DNA from: an uncultured Paracoccaceae bacterium
Lineage (GTDB): Bacteria > Pseudomonadota > Alphaproteobacteria > Rhodobacterales > Rhodobacteraceae
Assembly (NCBI GenBank): GCA_937146765.1
Contig: CAKZRP010000020.1
Location: 1-64,000, forward strand
Length of the DNA: 64,000 bases
Direction: 5' to 3'
Part shown: piece by piece, positions 1 through 8,438 of the stretch
How positions within the stretch are numbered: position 1 is the first letter of the stretch
How the letters are laid out: each line of letters starts with the position of its first letter
The notes under the pieces: generated by a model
The model's database searches: none
What the model was told of the DNA's origin: nothing
The model's input: the letters and a program-made list of their open reading frames with translations, nothing else
Made by a program: the position numbers and the translations under genes

Positions 1-76
1 TCCAACTGCTCATGCCCTCACGCTATCGTGCTGGATTCACGCAGTGAATCCCTCTCCCGATTTGCGCAACAAGGCC
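1..76 (-). mobile_element. Terminus of an IS5/IS903-group insertion sequence (partial)
   Basis: Read on the minus strand from about 76, the sequence begins GGCCTTGTTGCGCAAAT, which resembles the terminal inverted repeat of IS903-group (IS5 family) elements (GGCTTTGTTG-type ends). Just inside lies a palindrome (GGATTCAC-N3-GTGAATCC at about 34-52), a layout common near IS ends. The boundary falls where the integrase reading frame loses its family sequence, so the IS probably inserted into the integrase gene. The transposase would lie left of the window. The group assignment is from memory of the repeat and is not certain. Confidence 0.55.
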
Positions 77-311
77 CCTCTGCGAGCACCTTGCGCGCCG
101 CGTCCCGCTTGTCCCGTGCCTGCTTGAGGCTCAGGTCCGGGTACTTGCCGAAGGCCAGAAGCTTTTCCTTGTCCATCCAGCGGTACTTGAACCGCCAAAG
201 TTTGGAGCCGCCCGGATTGACTAGGAGGAATAAGCCATCAAAGTCGGCCTTCTTGTAGGGCTTTTCTTTCGGCTTCAGCGCGCGGATCTTGGCATCGCTC
301 AGAACGGGCAT
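18..311 (-). pseudogene. Truncated P4-type tyrosine recombinase (integrase N-terminus)
   Basis: The first ~78 codons (from 311 down to about 77) encode the N-terminal DUF4102 arm-binding domain of P4-like integrases, with the segments LSDAKIRALKPKEKPYKK, GLFLLV and LLAFGKYPDLSLKQARDKRDAAR. After the residues KVLAEG the frame runs into the IS terminus and ends in 19 unrelated residues. The SAM-like and catalytic R-H-R-Y domains are missing, so this is a remnant. It starts 163 bp downstream of the 3' end of tRNA-Phe in the same orientation, the usual place for an integrase whose island entered at the tRNA 3' end. The rest of the island would lie left of the window. Confidence 0.8.
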
Positions 312-473
312 GGGGGTACCTTTATTTCACGACCTCGGCAGTACCCCGACCCATACCCCAATTGAGGGTAGAATGAGCGGGATCGCTCCGGACAACCTCG
401 GGCAAAGGGTCCGATATTCTCGACGAAATTCAGGTTATTAGAAGAAACTACAGGCCACAACTGGAAGTGATTG

Positions 474-548
474 TGGTGCCCGGGGGCGGAATCGAACCAC
501 CGACACGAGGATTTTCAATCCACTGCTCTACCCCTGAGCTACCCGGGC
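474..548 (-). tRNA. tRNA-Phe (GAA)
   Basis: The minus strand folds as a full cloverleaf: acceptor stem GCCCGGG/CCCGGGC, discriminator A and encoded CCA at 474-476, a D arm with AGCTCAGGGGTAGAGC, an anticodon stem GGATT/AATCC around loop TTGAAAA (anticodon GAA) and a T arm with GGTTCGATTCC. The 3' end is intact. An integrase remnant lies just downstream, so the 3' half is a plausible attachment site. Confidence 0.97.
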
Positions 549-629
549 ACGGGAAGGCGTCTCGCCTTGGGTGCAGGCCTTCTATGACGTGCGCGCGACA
601 GTGTCCAGAGGCTTTTTCAAAGAAAATCG

Positions 630-812
630 CTAATGTTCCGTCGGCGGGCGTTTCTCCGCATCTTCCAGTGCAATTTCAAGGTCTTCCTGATCCTCGCTCG
701 GCACCGCGTAGCCGCCGTTCAGCCATTTCGCGAGGTCGAGGTCGGCGCAGCGCTTGCTGCAGAACGGGCGGTACTCCTTGATCGTCGGTTCGCCGCAGAT
801 CGGGCAGCTCAT
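630..812 (-). CDS. yacG: DNA gyrase inhibitor YacG (zinc-ribbon protein)
   Basis: A 60-residue protein starting [10 protein letters not shown]. It has the YacG four-cysteine zinc finger: CPIC near the N-terminus, then a PFCSKRC motif, then the family segment DLAKWLNGGYAVP. YacG binds GyrB and blocks DNA binding by gyrase. The ATG at 812 overlaps the RNase E/G stop codon in a TGATG arrangement; an in-frame GTG at 815 would add one residue, but the family begins at MSCP. It is the last gene of the maf - RNase - yacG run, an order common in Rhodobacterales, and is probably translationally coupled to the RNase gene. The acidic tail (EDQEDLEIALEDAEK) is usual. Confidence 0.93.
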   Translation of the reverse strand: MSCPICGEPTIKEYRPFCSKRCADLDLAKWLNGGYAVPSEDQEDLEIALEDAEKRPPTEH

Positions 813-1831
813 CACAGGATCTCCGACAAAGGGAGGCGGCCGCGTTTGCGTTGCAGCTCGAAATGGCCAAGCGTTGTCCAGCCGGCGAGGGTGGTTTCCT
901 CCGGGTCGGTCTTGAAGGCGGCGCGCAGGGCGCTTTCAAAGGTGCGGCGGTCCTTTTTCGGCATCGGCGCGGCATCGATCACGATCTGGCCGCCGAGGCC
1001 GAGGCAGCGCAGCGCGCGGGCGAGGGTCTTGGCGCAGGCCATGTTGGCCTTGATCCCCGCCGCAAGGGAGGTATCGCTGCCGGTGTTCACATCCACCGCC
1101 ACCAGCGCCCGGGTGGGTTCGACGTAAAGGAAGCCACCCCCGTCGAGCGGCAGGCGGCCGCTGCGGATCACGTCGAGCGCGTCGAGGACGCCCGCGCGCT
1201 CGAACCCGCCGGGCTCCTGTTCGATCTGCGCAGGCTCGGTCCATTCCCGCCAGGCCTGCAGATGCGGGCTGTCGCCCTCATGCAGGACTTCGGCCTCGGT
1301 GCCCTCGTCCGTCAGCACCTGACGGGCGGCGGTGACCATGGCGGCGATATCCTCGGCGATCTCCTCAGGGTCGGTGCCGGCACAGGCGGAGCGCAGGATC
1401 AGCCCATAGCCCTCCTCGCCCATTTCGGCGTGGGCGATCTCCAGCAGCCGGTCGCGCTCCTCCTCGTCGCGGATCGAGCGGGAGATATTGAGCCCCGGTG
1501 CCTCGGGCGTGACGATGGCATAGCGGCTCTTGAACAGGAGCTTCTGGGTTACCGGGATCGCCTTGCCCTCTTCCGCGTAGCCGGTGACCTGCACCAGGAG
1601 GTGCTGACCGGGGGCGAGGCCCTTGACTTGCCGCAGGAAGGCGGGACCGTCGGGCGTGGTGAGGAACATGCCGCCCTGGCCCTTCATCGGGCGGTCGGCG
1701 CGGGCGCGGTAGATGGTGCCGGGGATCGGCGCGTCACCGGCGATGAGGAAATCCTCCAGCCGGCCATCCACCATCAGCGCGGCGGCTTCGTGACCGTCGA
1801 TATGGTCGAGAATGATCTGCGTGCCCTTCAT
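812..1831 (-). CDS. Ribonuclease E/G family endoribonuclease (short form)
   Basis: A 339-residue RNase E/G-type protein. The N-terminal ~130 residues form a degenerate S1-like segment (IYRAR, then [19 protein letters not shown]). The catalytic core carries [10 protein letters not shown] and [16 protein letters not shown], where the two Asp residues match the metal-binding Asp residues of RNase E. It is much shorter than E. coli RNase G (about 490 residues) and lacks the RNase E C-terminal scaffold. The ATG at 1831 was chosen because it overlaps the maf stop (ATGA) and upstream sequence in this frame is unrelated. It probably acts in rRNA or mRNA processing. The symbol rng is often used, but orthology to E. 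coli rng is not certain. Confidence 0.9.
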   Translation of the reverse strand: MKGTQIILDHIDGHEAAALMVDGRLEDFLIAGDAPIPGTIYRARADRPMKGQGGMFLTTPDGPAFLRQVKGLAPGQHLLVQVTGYAEEGKAIPVTQKLLFKSRYAIVTPEAPGLNISRSIRDEEERDRLLEIAHAEMGEEGYGLILRSACAGTDPEEIAEDIAAMVTAARQVLTDEGTEAEVLHEGDSPHLQAWREWTEPAQIEQEPGGFERAGVLDALDVIRSGRLPLDGGGFLYVEPTRALVAVDVNTGSDTSLAAGIKANMACAKTLARALRCLGLGGQIVIDAAPMPKKDRRTFESALRAAFKTDPEETTLAGWTTLGHFELQRKRGRLPLSEIL

Positions 1832-2409
1832 GGCGCTTGGTCCTTGTAAAGAGGGTAGTCTGCCGATTGCAGCAGGGTGGCGGTTTCGGCCAGCGGCAGG
1901 CCGACGATGCCAGTGAAAGAGCCGCTGATCCAGGGGATGAAGGCGCCAGCCGGGCCCTGGATCGCATAGGCGCCGGCCTTGCCGTCCCAGTCGCCACTGG
2001 CGAGATAGGCGTTCAGTTCCTCGTCCGAGAGGCGCTTCATTTTCACCAGGCTGACCGCGTCGCGCTGCCAGACCTTGTCGCCCCGACGCAGGGCAACAGA
2101 GGTTATGACGCGGTGACGACGCCCGGAGAGGGCGAGCAGGAACTCCGCCGCCTCTGCGACCCCTTCGGGCTTGCCCATAATGCGGCGCCCCAAGGCCACG
2201 GTGGTGTCGGCGCAGAGGATCAGATCCTGCGGCTCGGCACTCACGGCCTCGACCTTTTCGCGGGTCACCCGGGCGCAATAGTCGCGCGGCAGCTCGCCCT
2301 TCTTCGGGGTCTCGTCGATATTTGGCGGGCGCACCGCGTCCGGCACCACGCCAAGCTGCGCCAGAAGCTCCAGCCGCCGGGGGCTGCCTGAACCGAGGAT
2401 GAAGGCCAT
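1828..2409 (-). CDS. maf: Maf family nucleoside triphosphate pyrophosphatase
   Basis: A 193-residue Maf protein. It starts [16 protein letters not shown], the conserved nucleotide-binding N-terminus (SxSPRR), and continues with the NIDET segment and [12 protein letters not shown] with the catalytic Asp. Maf proteins hydrolyse non-canonical or pyrimidine NTPs to NMP and pyrophosphate (house-cleaning). The start is the ATG at 2409; the upstream in-frame extension crosses the infA terminator hairpin and is not coding. The gene sits 136 bp downstream of infA and overlaps the RNase gene by 4 bp (ATGA), so maf, RNase and yacG form a coupled unit. Confidence 0.93.
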   Translation of the reverse strand: MAFILGSGSPRRLELLAQLGVVPDAVRPPNIDETPKKGELPRDYCARVTREKVEAVSAEPQDLILCADTTVALGRRIMGKPEGVAEAAEFLLALSGRRHRVITSVALRRGDKVWQRDAVSLVKMKRLSDEELNAYLASGDWDGKAGAYAIQGPAGAFIPWISGSFTGIVGLPLAETATLLQSADYPLYKDQAP

Positions 2410-2487
2410 TCGTGCACTCCTGTCAGAATCTGGCCCTGTCATAAGCCGCCGTGAGGGGGCAGAAAACCCCGCGCAGGTGGCTGACAA

Positions 2488-2517
2488 AGCAAAAGCCCGG
2501 CACTTGGGGCCGGGCTT
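2488..2517 (-). terminator. Rho-independent terminator after infA
   Basis: A perfect 9-bp stem, AAGCCCGGC (2493-2501) pairing with GCCGGGCTT (2509-2517) around a 7-nt loop. On the minus strand the descending arm is followed by a short T-rich run (TTTTGCTTT). It lies between the infA stop and the maf start, so infA is probably terminated here, with some read-through or a separate maf promoter. Confidence 0.8.
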
Positions 2518-2545
2518 CAAAGCCTCAAAGGGCGAATCCTTCCGC

Positions 2546-2764
2546 TTACTTGAAGCGGTAGTTGATCCGGCCTTTGGTGAGGTCATAGGGGGTCATTTCC
2601 ACCTGGACCCGGTCGCCCGCGAGGACACGGATGCGGTTCTTGCGCATCTTGCCTGCCGTATGAGCGATGATTTCATGGCCGTTTTCAAGCTCGACCCGAA
2701 ATGTCGCGTTGGGCAGGAGTTCCTTCACGACACCGGGAAATTCGAGCGTATCTTCCTTGGCCAT
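2546..2764 (-). CDS. infA: Translation initiation factor IF-1
   Basis: A 72-residue protein, the exact usual length of IF-1, beginning [19 protein letters not shown] and ending KGRINYRFK. It is a single OB (S1-like) fold that binds the 30S A-site during initiation. The conserved segments [30 protein letters not shown] and [15 protein letters not shown] are all present. In related genomes infA lies between the low-Mr phosphatase and maf; here four extra genes separate it from the phosphatase. It is essential and strongly expressed. Confidence 0.98.
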   Translation of the reverse strand: MAKEDTLEFPGVVKELLPNATFRVELENGHEIIAHTAGKMRKNRIRVLAGDRVQVEMTPYDLTKGRINYRFK

Positions 2765-2847
2765 GTTCTCTCCATAACTGCGTTACCCCGAAAATTTCGG
2801 GACGTGCGCTTAAATGAGCGCATTTCCTCTGATTTTCAAGGGCGCTT
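2765..2847 (-). promoter_or_regulatory. infA leader with two hairpins and a possible -10 element
   Basis: Between the amidohydrolase stop and infA the minus strand has a TATAAA hexamer (2836-2841) that could be a -10, then a GCGCT...AGCGC hairpin (2806-2821), a CCCGAAA/TTTCGGG hairpin (2787-2801) and a purine-rich GGAGAGAAC before the start codon. No good -35 is visible. The leader hairpins may affect infA translation. Confidence 0.35.
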
Positions 2848-3726
2848 TTATAGCATCTTATGGTTAATAACCTGTTCGATACGCTTTTCCTGTTCCTCCC
2901 AGTGGCTTCGGTTGCGCACGACACCCTCGGCGCGCACGTGGGCGATGGCTGCGCGGTCCACCTCGGCATAGGTCCAGCCGGGCTGGTTGAGGCTGCCTTC
3001 GGCCAGAACGCCGGTGCCGGGAAAGCCGGTATCCGGCGGGCCGAAGACGCCGCCCATGCCGGTGTTCATGTCCACCGCCTCGGACCAGGCGGCGGGGCCG
3101 ACGATGGAGGCCATGGCGGTCACGCATTGCTGCTCCAGCGCGCGGGACATGGCGCCGATGCGCACCCGCCAGTATCCCGACAGCGCCTCGGTGCAAGAGG
3201 GCACGAGGATCACATCCGCCTCCGCCAGCGCCCGCCCCAGCAGAGGGTATTCGCTGTCATAGCAGATCAGCACGCCGATCTTGCCCAGCGCGGTGTCAAA
3301 CAGCTTGAGCGGTCCGCCGGGTGCGATGTCCCAGGGATCGCGCTCGAACATGGTCATGATCTGCTTGTCTTGATGATTGCGCTGGCCATTGGGGGCGTAG
3401 AATTCGGCGCGGTTCACCGGCCGGGCAAACCCCGCATGTACCGGGGCCGAGGCGCCAAGGATGTGGACTGCGTGCTCCACGGCCAGGCGCTGGTGCAGGG
3501 CGGCGGAGTCTTCCATCTTTTCCGAGACAGATTGGATGGAGGCCTCCAGGTTGCCCGCCACCTCCGCTCCGTCCAGGGTGGACAACTCCATTGCGCCATA
3601 TTCCGGAAAGACCAATAGATCCGCGCCCTTGCCGGCGGCCTCCGCGACCCAGGAGGAGAGCTTGTCCTCATACTGTGCCCAGCTGTCGAGCCAGTCGAGC
3701 GGATAGGCGGCGGTGGCGATCTTCAT
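2848..3726 (-). CDS. Carbon-nitrogen hydrolase (nitrilase superfamily)
   Basis: A 292-residue nitrilase-fold protein with the catalytic triad in place: E42 (VFPEYG), K121 (QDKQIMTMFE) and C155 (GVLICYDSEYP). These enzymes hydrolyse C-N bonds in amides, carbamoyl compounds or nitriles. The conserved catalytic-loop signature suggests an amidase rather than a true nitrilase. The start MKIATAAYPLDW was chosen at 3726 because the 11 codons upstream look like leader. There is no signal peptide, so the protein is cytoplasmic. It lies between the coiled-coil gene and infA within the housekeeping block and is one of four accessory genes there. The substrate cannot be told from sequence. Confidence 0.85.
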   Translation of the reverse strand: MKIATAAYPLDWLDSWAQYEDKLSSWVAEAAGKGADLLVFPEYGAMELSTLDGAEVAGNLEASIQSVSEKMEDSAALHQRLAVEHAVHILGASAPVHAGFARPVNRAEFYAPNGQRNHQDKQIMTMFERDPWDIAPGGPLKLFDTALGKIGVLICYDSEYPLLGRALAEADVILVPSCTEALSGYWRVRIGAMSRALEQQCVTAMASIVGPAAWSEAVDMNTGMGGVFGPPDTGFPGTGVLAEGSLNQPGWTYAEVDRAAIAHVRAEGVVRNRSHWEEQEKRIEQVINHKML

Positions 3727-3936
3727 GGCGGCGGTCCTCTCAGGCAATCCCTGGCTCAAGGGCTAACTCATTCCGCCGCGCCGGAAAAGCGCGCATCGCA
3801 GCGACGGTTATTTGGTCACGCATCGTATCAGTCTTGTTCGGGCGCGTCCCGGGGCGGGGAAATCTTGTCTATACCGGATGGACCGGCCATCCGGCGCAGG
3901 GGCAGGACCGGCGAGCAATCCAAGGGAGGGACACTC

Positions 3937-4824
3937 ATGGCGACAGGACTTTCAGACAAGAACATCGATTCGGTGATCAAGGACATTCCAAAGAAGGGGT
4001 TCCTCCCGAAATTCTGGCAGGAGTATCGTGCCAAGGTCACCAGCGGCAGCGGTGTCGCCAAATGCCTGAAGGCATTGAACGAGCACGGCATCGGTCCCTC
4101 TGGTGATCCGTCCGACGCCAAACTGAGCGAGATGAAGGCGGTCATCGACCTCTATGGCGAACTCTACAAGGCCTTGGGTCGCGCGGAGGGAAAATGCACC
4201 AAGCTGCAATCCCATACCAAGCAGTTCTGCGAAGGCTTCATCAAGGTGGTGAACAAGCGCGAGGCCGAGGCGGTCAAGCTGATGAAGAACACCGCCAAGA
4301 TTGAGGCGGCGCAGGAGCGGCAGCTGAAGGACGAGGAAAAGCACCTCGCGAAGTTCAAGCAACAGCAGGAGAAAACCCAGGAGCTGGTGCTGAAGGAGCT
4401 GATCGAGCTGGATAAGCGCGCCAAGAACATGGCCAAGGCCTGCGCCGACATCACCAAGGATGTCAGATTGGCGACGGCGGATGTGAACAAGCTGCTGAAA
4501 GGGCTGGACACCCAGACCGATGGCGACGGCAAGCTGCCCGCGGAACTGGCCAAGCAGTTCGAGGGCGGGCTTGTCGCTTTGCAGAAAAAGTACAATCTGC
4601 CACTGCACGCCAGCAATCTGAAATCGAGCCTGCCCAAGGTGCTGAAAGAGTTGGTCACCCTCTTCCCGCAGTATTTCAAAGTCGAGGACCTGAAGAAGGA
4701 ACGCATCTCTGCCGGGGCCTCGCTGAAGGAGGCGCAGGACGGGTTGAAGACGGCGCAGGCCAGTTTCAAGACCTATTCCGAGGCGCACAAGAGCCTCGCG
4801 GCCGCGCTCAAGACCGTGGCCTGA
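3937..4824 (+). CDS. Hypothetical lysine-rich coiled-coil protein
   Basis: A 295-residue protein that I do not recognise. It starts at the ATG preceded by GGGAGGG, starting MATGLSDKN; upstream in-frame codons lack such a site. No signal peptide or membrane segment is visible. Residues ~100-175 form a long charged helix (for example KIEAAQERQLKDEEKHLAKFKQQQEK), and a second helical stretch lies near the C-terminus, so a BAR-like or filamentous dimer is conceivable. It is the only plus-strand gene in the first 10 kb and has its own promoter region. No enzymatic motif is seen. Confidence 0.75.
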   Translation: MATGLSDKNIDSVIKDIPKKGFLPKFWQEYRAKVTSGSGVAKCLKALNEHGIGPSGDPSDAKLSEMKAVIDLYGELYKALGRAEGKCTKLQSHTKQFCEGFIKVVNKREAEAVKLMKNTAKIEAAQERQLKDEEKHLAKFKQQQEKTQELVLKELIELDKRAKNMAKACADITKDVRLATADVNKLLKGLDTQTDGDGKLPAELAKQFEGGLVALQKKYNLPLHASNLKSSLPKVLKELVTLFPQYFKVEDLKKERISAGASLKEAQDGLKTAQASFKTYSEAHKSLAAALKTVA

Positions 4825-4833
4825 CGGGGGCGG

Positions 4834-5421
4834 TCAGAGATCGCGGAGCCAGAATTGCAGCGGCTTTCTGGTCTCCGCCTCCTGATCGACATCCTTCCAG
4901 GAGAAGGCCGCCACCACGCCGGGCAGGGGCGCGTAGCCGCGCTTGTGCCAGAAGGGATCGAGCGGGGCATAATCCGCGGGGCGCAGCGGGTGCTCCGTGG
5001 GCCGCTGCACCGCGCAGAAGGCACAGCGTTTGAACCCAAGGGCGCGCGCGTGCCCCTCGCGGGCGTCAAAGAAGCCGTGACCGGCGCCCTGACCGCGATA
5101 GGCCGCCAGAAGAACCGATTCCGCGCAATAGAAGATCTCGTCCAGATCCAGCCCGCTGGTGGCAAAGGCGGCGGCAAAATCCTCGGCATGATCGCTGAGC
5201 GGGGTGCCGGTGGCGGCCCCCACCAGCCTGTCGCCGTCAAAGGCCCCGACCACCACCGCACCGGCGCTGTCGCGGTAGCTTTGCAGGTAGTCCCGCTCAT
5301 AGGCGAGGTCGCCGTCATAGAGGTAGGGCCAGGCGCGGAAGACTTCGATCCTGAGGCGCGCGACATCCTCCAGCGCGGCGTCGAGCGCCGCGCCGGTCAG
5401 GGTCTCGATCCGCAAGGCCAT
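4834..5421 (-). CDS. GNAT family N-acetyltransferase
   Basis: A 195-residue protein with a GNAT fold: an acceptor-side N-terminus (LRIEVFRAWPYLYDGD), a central strand (AVVVGAFDGDRLVGAATG) and the acetyl-CoA loop ESVLLAAYRGQGAGHGFFDAREGHA (R/QxxGxG/A type). The segment FWHKRGYAPLPG near the C-terminus is typical of the final strand. Acceptor unknown. It overlaps the stop of the upstream SnoaL-like gene by 1 bp (TGATG), so the two are coupled. It ends 10 bp from the convergent coiled-coil gene. Confidence 0.85.
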   Translation of the reverse strand: MALRIETLTGAALDAALEDVARLRIEVFRAWPYLYDGDLAYERDYLQSYRDSAGAVVVGAFDGDRLVGAATGTPLSDHAEDFAAAFATSGLDLDEIFYCAESVLLAAYRGQGAGHGFFDAREGHARALGFKRCAFCAVQRPTEHPLRPADYAPLDPFWHKRGYAPLPGVVAAFSWKDVDQEAETRKPLQFWLRDL

Positions 5422-5816
5422 CAGGCCGAGACCTGTTTGATCCAGTGGGAGAGGTTGTAATAGGTGGTGACGCGGGTGATGAGCCCGTCGCGCAGCGAGA
5501 AGAACGAGCCCGCCGGCAGCTTGTAGCTCTGCTGATGCGCCTCGGGCAGGCCGGCGTCGGTTTCCAGATAGGTGCCGTTGACGGTGAATTCCGCCGCCGC
5601 GCGGCTGCCGTCCTCGGTGGCAAAGATCACCAGATCGGTCAGGTTTTCCCGATAGCAGCGGCTCATATGGGCGCAGAACTCGGCGAATTTCTCCTTGCCG
5701 ACGCGGATATTGCCCTCGTTCACGTGATGGGCCACGTCCTCGGCGAGGCAGGCGATCATGCCATCGGTGTCACCGGCATTGAAGGCGGCGAAATAGCGGG
5801 CGATGGTGTCGTTCAT
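5421..5816 (-). CDS. SnoaL-like / ketosteroid isomerase-related protein (NTF2 fold)
   Basis: A 131-residue NTF2-fold protein. The opening RYFAAFNAGDTDGMIACLAEDVAHHVNEG is the typical first helix and strand of SnoaL-like isomerases and hydrolases. The C-terminal part (FFSLRDGLITRVTTYYNLSHW) fits the last strands. Members bind small hydrophobic ligands, and most are unassigned. It directly abuts the low-Mr phosphatase stop upstream and overlaps the GNAT start downstream, so it is in the same transcript. The ligand cannot be inferred. Confidence 0.85.
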   Translation of the reverse strand: MNDTIARYFAAFNAGDTDGMIACLAEDVAHHVNEGNIRVGKEKFAEFCAHMSRCYRENLTDLVIFATEDGSRAAAEFTVNGTYLETDAGLPEAHQQSYKLPAGSFFSLRDGLITRVTTYYNLSHWIKQVSA

Positions 5817-6272
5817 TCAAGTCTCCGTCGGTTGGCCCCAGCGTGCGATCAGCCGCTCGAGGATCTGGTCTCGGGTTTGCCTGTAGCTCTCTAGCTTGGC
5901 TTCGCGACTGTCGCCGAGTCCGGTAGGGTCCATAATTGGCCAATAATCGACATCGAGGTGAAAAAACCGGGTGAGTTCCAGCGCCCGGCGCTGGCTGGCG
6001 GGCGAGAGCGCGATCACCAGATCGTAGGAGGAGATATCGTCGCCCCATTCCTCCATCTCGTCAAAGGAGCGCGAGCGGTGGCGCGACAGCTCCACCCCGA
6101 TCTCCTGACAGACCGAGATGCAGAAGCCGTCGATCTCCATATCGTTCTTGACCCCGGCGGATTGCACATAGGTGCCGGTGCCATAGAGTTTCTTCATGAT
6201 CCCCTCCGCCATCGGCGAACGGACCGCGTTGTGGTCACAGCAGAACAGGACGGACTGCGGCAAGGGATCCAC
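5817..6272 (-). CDS. Low molecular weight protein-tyrosine-phosphatase family protein
   Basis: A 151-residue LMW-PTP. The P-loop CX5RS is at residues 12-19 (C12, R18, S19) directly after the first strand (SVLFCCDHNAVRSPMAEG), and the general-acid Asp is in WPIMDPTG. The family includes protein tyrosine or arginine phosphatases and arsenate-reductase relatives; the DP loop favours a phosphatase. It follows UPF0262 by only 3 bp, the common alphaproteobacterial order hisD - UPF0262 - LMW-PTP. Two extra genes (SnoaL-like and GNAT) follow it. Confidence 0.9.
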   Translation of the reverse strand: MDPLPQSVLFCCDHNAVRSPMAEGIMKKLYGTGTYVQSAGVKNDMEIDGFCISVCQEIGVELSRHRSRSFDEMEEWGDDISSYDLVIALSPASQRRALELTRFFHLDVDYWPIMDPTGLGDSREAKLESYRQTRDQILERLIARWGQPTET

Positions 6273-6275
6273 GCA

Positions 6276-6755
6276 TCAGCCTCCGAAATGCAGGACGCAG
6301 ATCAGGGTGAAGAGGCGACGGGCGGTGTCGGTGTCCACCTCCGCCTTGCCCTCGAGACGTTCCTGCAGGACGCGGCTGCCCTCGTTGTGGATCCCGCGGC
6401 GGGCCATGTCGATGGTCTCGATCTGGCTCGGCGGCAGGGTCTTCACCGCGTTGAAGTAGCTTTCGCAGATCTGGTAGTAGTCCTTAACCACCTGCCGGAA
6501 GGGCGAAAGCGACAGGTGGAACTCCGCCGCTTTGTCGCCGCCCTCGGTCTGGATGTCGAAGACCAGCCGCTTGTCGCGGATCGACAGCCCGAGGTGATAG
6601 GGTCCATCCGGGGCCTCGCGACCTTCCCGCGCAGGCAGGACAAAGCTGTTGTCCTCGATCAGATCATAGATGGCGACCTTGCGCTCCTGCTCGATCTCCG
6701 GCGTCGGCGGCGGCAGGTTGCGGTCATCAAGGTCAATGTGGCTGATCCGGCTCAT
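6276..6755 (-). CDS. UPF0262 family protein
   Basis: A 159-residue protein starting MSRISHIDLDDRNLPPPTPEIEQER, with the UPF0262 segments KVAIYDLIEDNSF and SLSPFRQVVKDYYQICESYF. The family is conserved in Alphaproteobacteria without a known function, typically downstream of hisD and next to an LMW phosphatase, as here. No signal peptide or membrane segment. A 315-bp gap separates it from hisD, so it may have its own promoter (see 6894-6923). Confidence 0.9.
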   Translation of the reverse strand: MSRISHIDLDDRNLPPPTPEIEQERKVAIYDLIEDNSFVLPAREGREAPDGPYHLGLSIRDKRLVFDIQTEGGDKAAEFHLSLSPFRQVVKDYYQICESYFNAVKTLPPSQIETIDMARRGIHNEGSRVLQERLEGKAEVDTDTARRLFTLICVLHFGG

Positions 6756-7070
6756 GGCTCTGGTCCCAAGTCTATCGTCCCTATTGACCTAGCGGATCGT
6801 TGCCCATCGCACAATCGGCAGCTGGCCTGCGGGTCACCCATTGCTGCCATAGGGCAGACGTAAGTGGTGCGTCAAATCAACCGTAAGGTGTCGTAAAACC
6901 CTCTTGGCGCGCTTTGGTGTCAAGTTTTTGTTAACCACGCACGGCGTTTCATCAATTTGCGTCAGGTACGACGGTATCGGACCGGCAACAGGCTCAGTCT
7001 GGCGGTGGGCAGCCCGCCAGGCTGAGCCTGAGCTCTTGCAGGCGGGCTTGCGCCGCGCCCTGACCCGATC
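6756..7070 (-). promoter_or_regulatory. Intergenic region: hisD-proximal hairpin and possible UPF0262 promoter
   Basis: No gene is seen. Near the hisD stop there is a long hairpin (6989-7030; arms CAGGCTCAG / CTGAGCCTG enclosing TGGCGG/CCGCCA). It lacks a T tract, so it could be a factor-dependent terminator or a 3'-end stabiliser. Further on, the minus strand has TTGACA (6918-6923) with GTTTTA 18 bp downstream, a weak sigma-70-like candidate for UPF0262. A GTTAACC sequence (CtrA half-site-like) lies next to it. Confidence 0.4.
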
Positions 7071-8375
7071 TCAGCTGTTCAGCGCGTCAAGGCGGGCGAG
7101 AACCGACAGGCCATGGGCCTCGAGGCTCTCGCTCTTGGCAAGGATGGCGGCGGCGGGGCCAATGGCGCGCAGGGCCTCGGGCGTCATCTGGCTCAACGTG
7201 GTGCGCTTGAGGAAATCCATCACCGAAAGCCCGGAGGAGAAGCGCGCCGAGCGTGCGGTGGGCAGCACGTGGTTCGGCCCGCCGATATAGTCGCCGATCG
7301 CCTCGGGCGTGTACTGGCCGAGGAAGATGGCGCCGGCGTGGGTGGTCTTGGCGCTGAGTGCGACAGGATCGGCGACGCAGAGTTCGAGGTGTTCCGGCGC
7401 GATCCGGTTCGACAGCGCGGCAGCCTCGTCGAGATCACGCACCACGATGACCGCACCGTAGTCTTTCCAGCTTGCGCCTGCGATGGCCCGGCGCTCCAGC
7501 GTTTCCAGACGCGTATCGACAGCCGCGGCCACGGCGCGGCCAAAGGCGGCGTCATCGGTGATCAGGATGGACTGGGCGCTTTCGTCATGCTCCGCCTGGC
7601 TGAGGAGGTCGAGGGCGATCCAATCGGGGTTGTTGCCCTTGTCGGCGATCACCAGGATTTCCGAAGGACCGGCGATCATGTCGATGCCGACCTTGCCGAA
7701 GACCCGCCGCTTGGCCGCCGCGACAAAGGCATTGCCGGGGCCGGTGATCTTGTCCACCGGCGCGATGGTATCGGTGCCATAGGCCAGCGCGGCCACAGCT
7801 TGGGCGCCGCCCACCCGGTAGATCTCGTCCACACCCGCGACGCGGCAGGCCAGAAGCACCAGCGGGTTGATCACCCCATCCGGCGTCGGCACCGTTACCG
7901 CAAGGCGCGCGACACCGGCGACCTTGGCGGGAATGGCATTCATCAGCACCGAGGAAGGATAGCTTGCCAGCCCGCCCGGCACATAAAGCCCCGCCGCAGA
8001 GACCGCCGACCAGCGCCAGCCGAGGGTGGCACCGGCCGCATCGGTCCAGCTCTTGTCCTCGGGCATCTGCTGCGCGTGATAGGCGCGGATACGGCTGGCC
8101 GCCAGCTCCAGCGCGGCGCGTTCCTCCTCCGGAACCGTGGCCACGGCAGCATCGATCTCCGCCTCGGAAATCCGCAGGGCGGTCGCGTCGGGCAGCGACA
8201 GGCGGTCGAATTTCGCCGTCAGCTCCAGCAGCGCGGCATCGCCCCGGGCGCGCACATCCGCGATGATATCGGCCACGATTGCATCCACATCCGGGCTGTC
8301 CTCGCGCTTGGCCCCCAGCAGCGCGGCAAAGGACTGTTCGAATGTGGCGTCCGATGTATCGAGGAAAACGGGCAT
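7071..8375 (-). CDS. hisD: Histidinol dehydrogenase
   Basis: A 434-residue HisD, which makes two NAD-dependent oxidations of L-histidinol to L-histidine in the last steps of histidine synthesis. The length fits the family. The segments [23 protein letters not shown] and [12 protein letters not shown], the zinc-site region [13 protein letters not shown] (Gln and His ligands), and the catalytic EHLE with downstream GPNHVLPT are all present. The ATG at 8375 (MPVFLDTSD) follows a GAAGGAGG-like site; the longer frame upstream is rejected. It lies in the murA - DUF2948 - hisD order typical of Rhodobacterales, away from other his genes. Confidence 0.97.
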   Translation of the reverse strand: MPVFLDTSDATFEQSFAALLGAKREDSPDVDAIVADIIADVRARGDAALLELTAKFDRLSLPDATALRISEAEIDAAVATVPEEERAALELAASRIRAYHAQQMPEDKSWTDAAGATLGWRWSAVSAAGLYVPGGLASYPSSVLMNAIPAKVAGVARLAVTVPTPDGVINPLVLLACRVAGVDEIYRVGGAQAVAALAYGTDTIAPVDKITGPGNAFVAAAKRRVFGKVGIDMIAGPSEILVIADKGNNPDWIALDLLSQAEHDESAQSILITDDAAFGRAVAAAVDTRLETLERRAIAGASWKDYGAVIVVRDLDEAAALSNRIAPEHLELCVADPVALSAKTTHAGAIFLGQYTPEAIGDYIGGPNHVLPTARSARFSSGLSVMDFLKRTTLSQMTPEALRAIGPAAAILAKSESLEAHGLSVLARLDALNS

Positions 8376-8438
8376 GGCGGCCTCCTTCAGGGTTTGGCCC
8401 TGCTTAAACCGGCGATGCCCGGGCCTCAAGCCGCTCGA

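Noticed and set aside
467..781. Open frame across tRNA-Phe and yacG
   Set aside because: It reads through the tRNA and antisense to yacG; not a gene.
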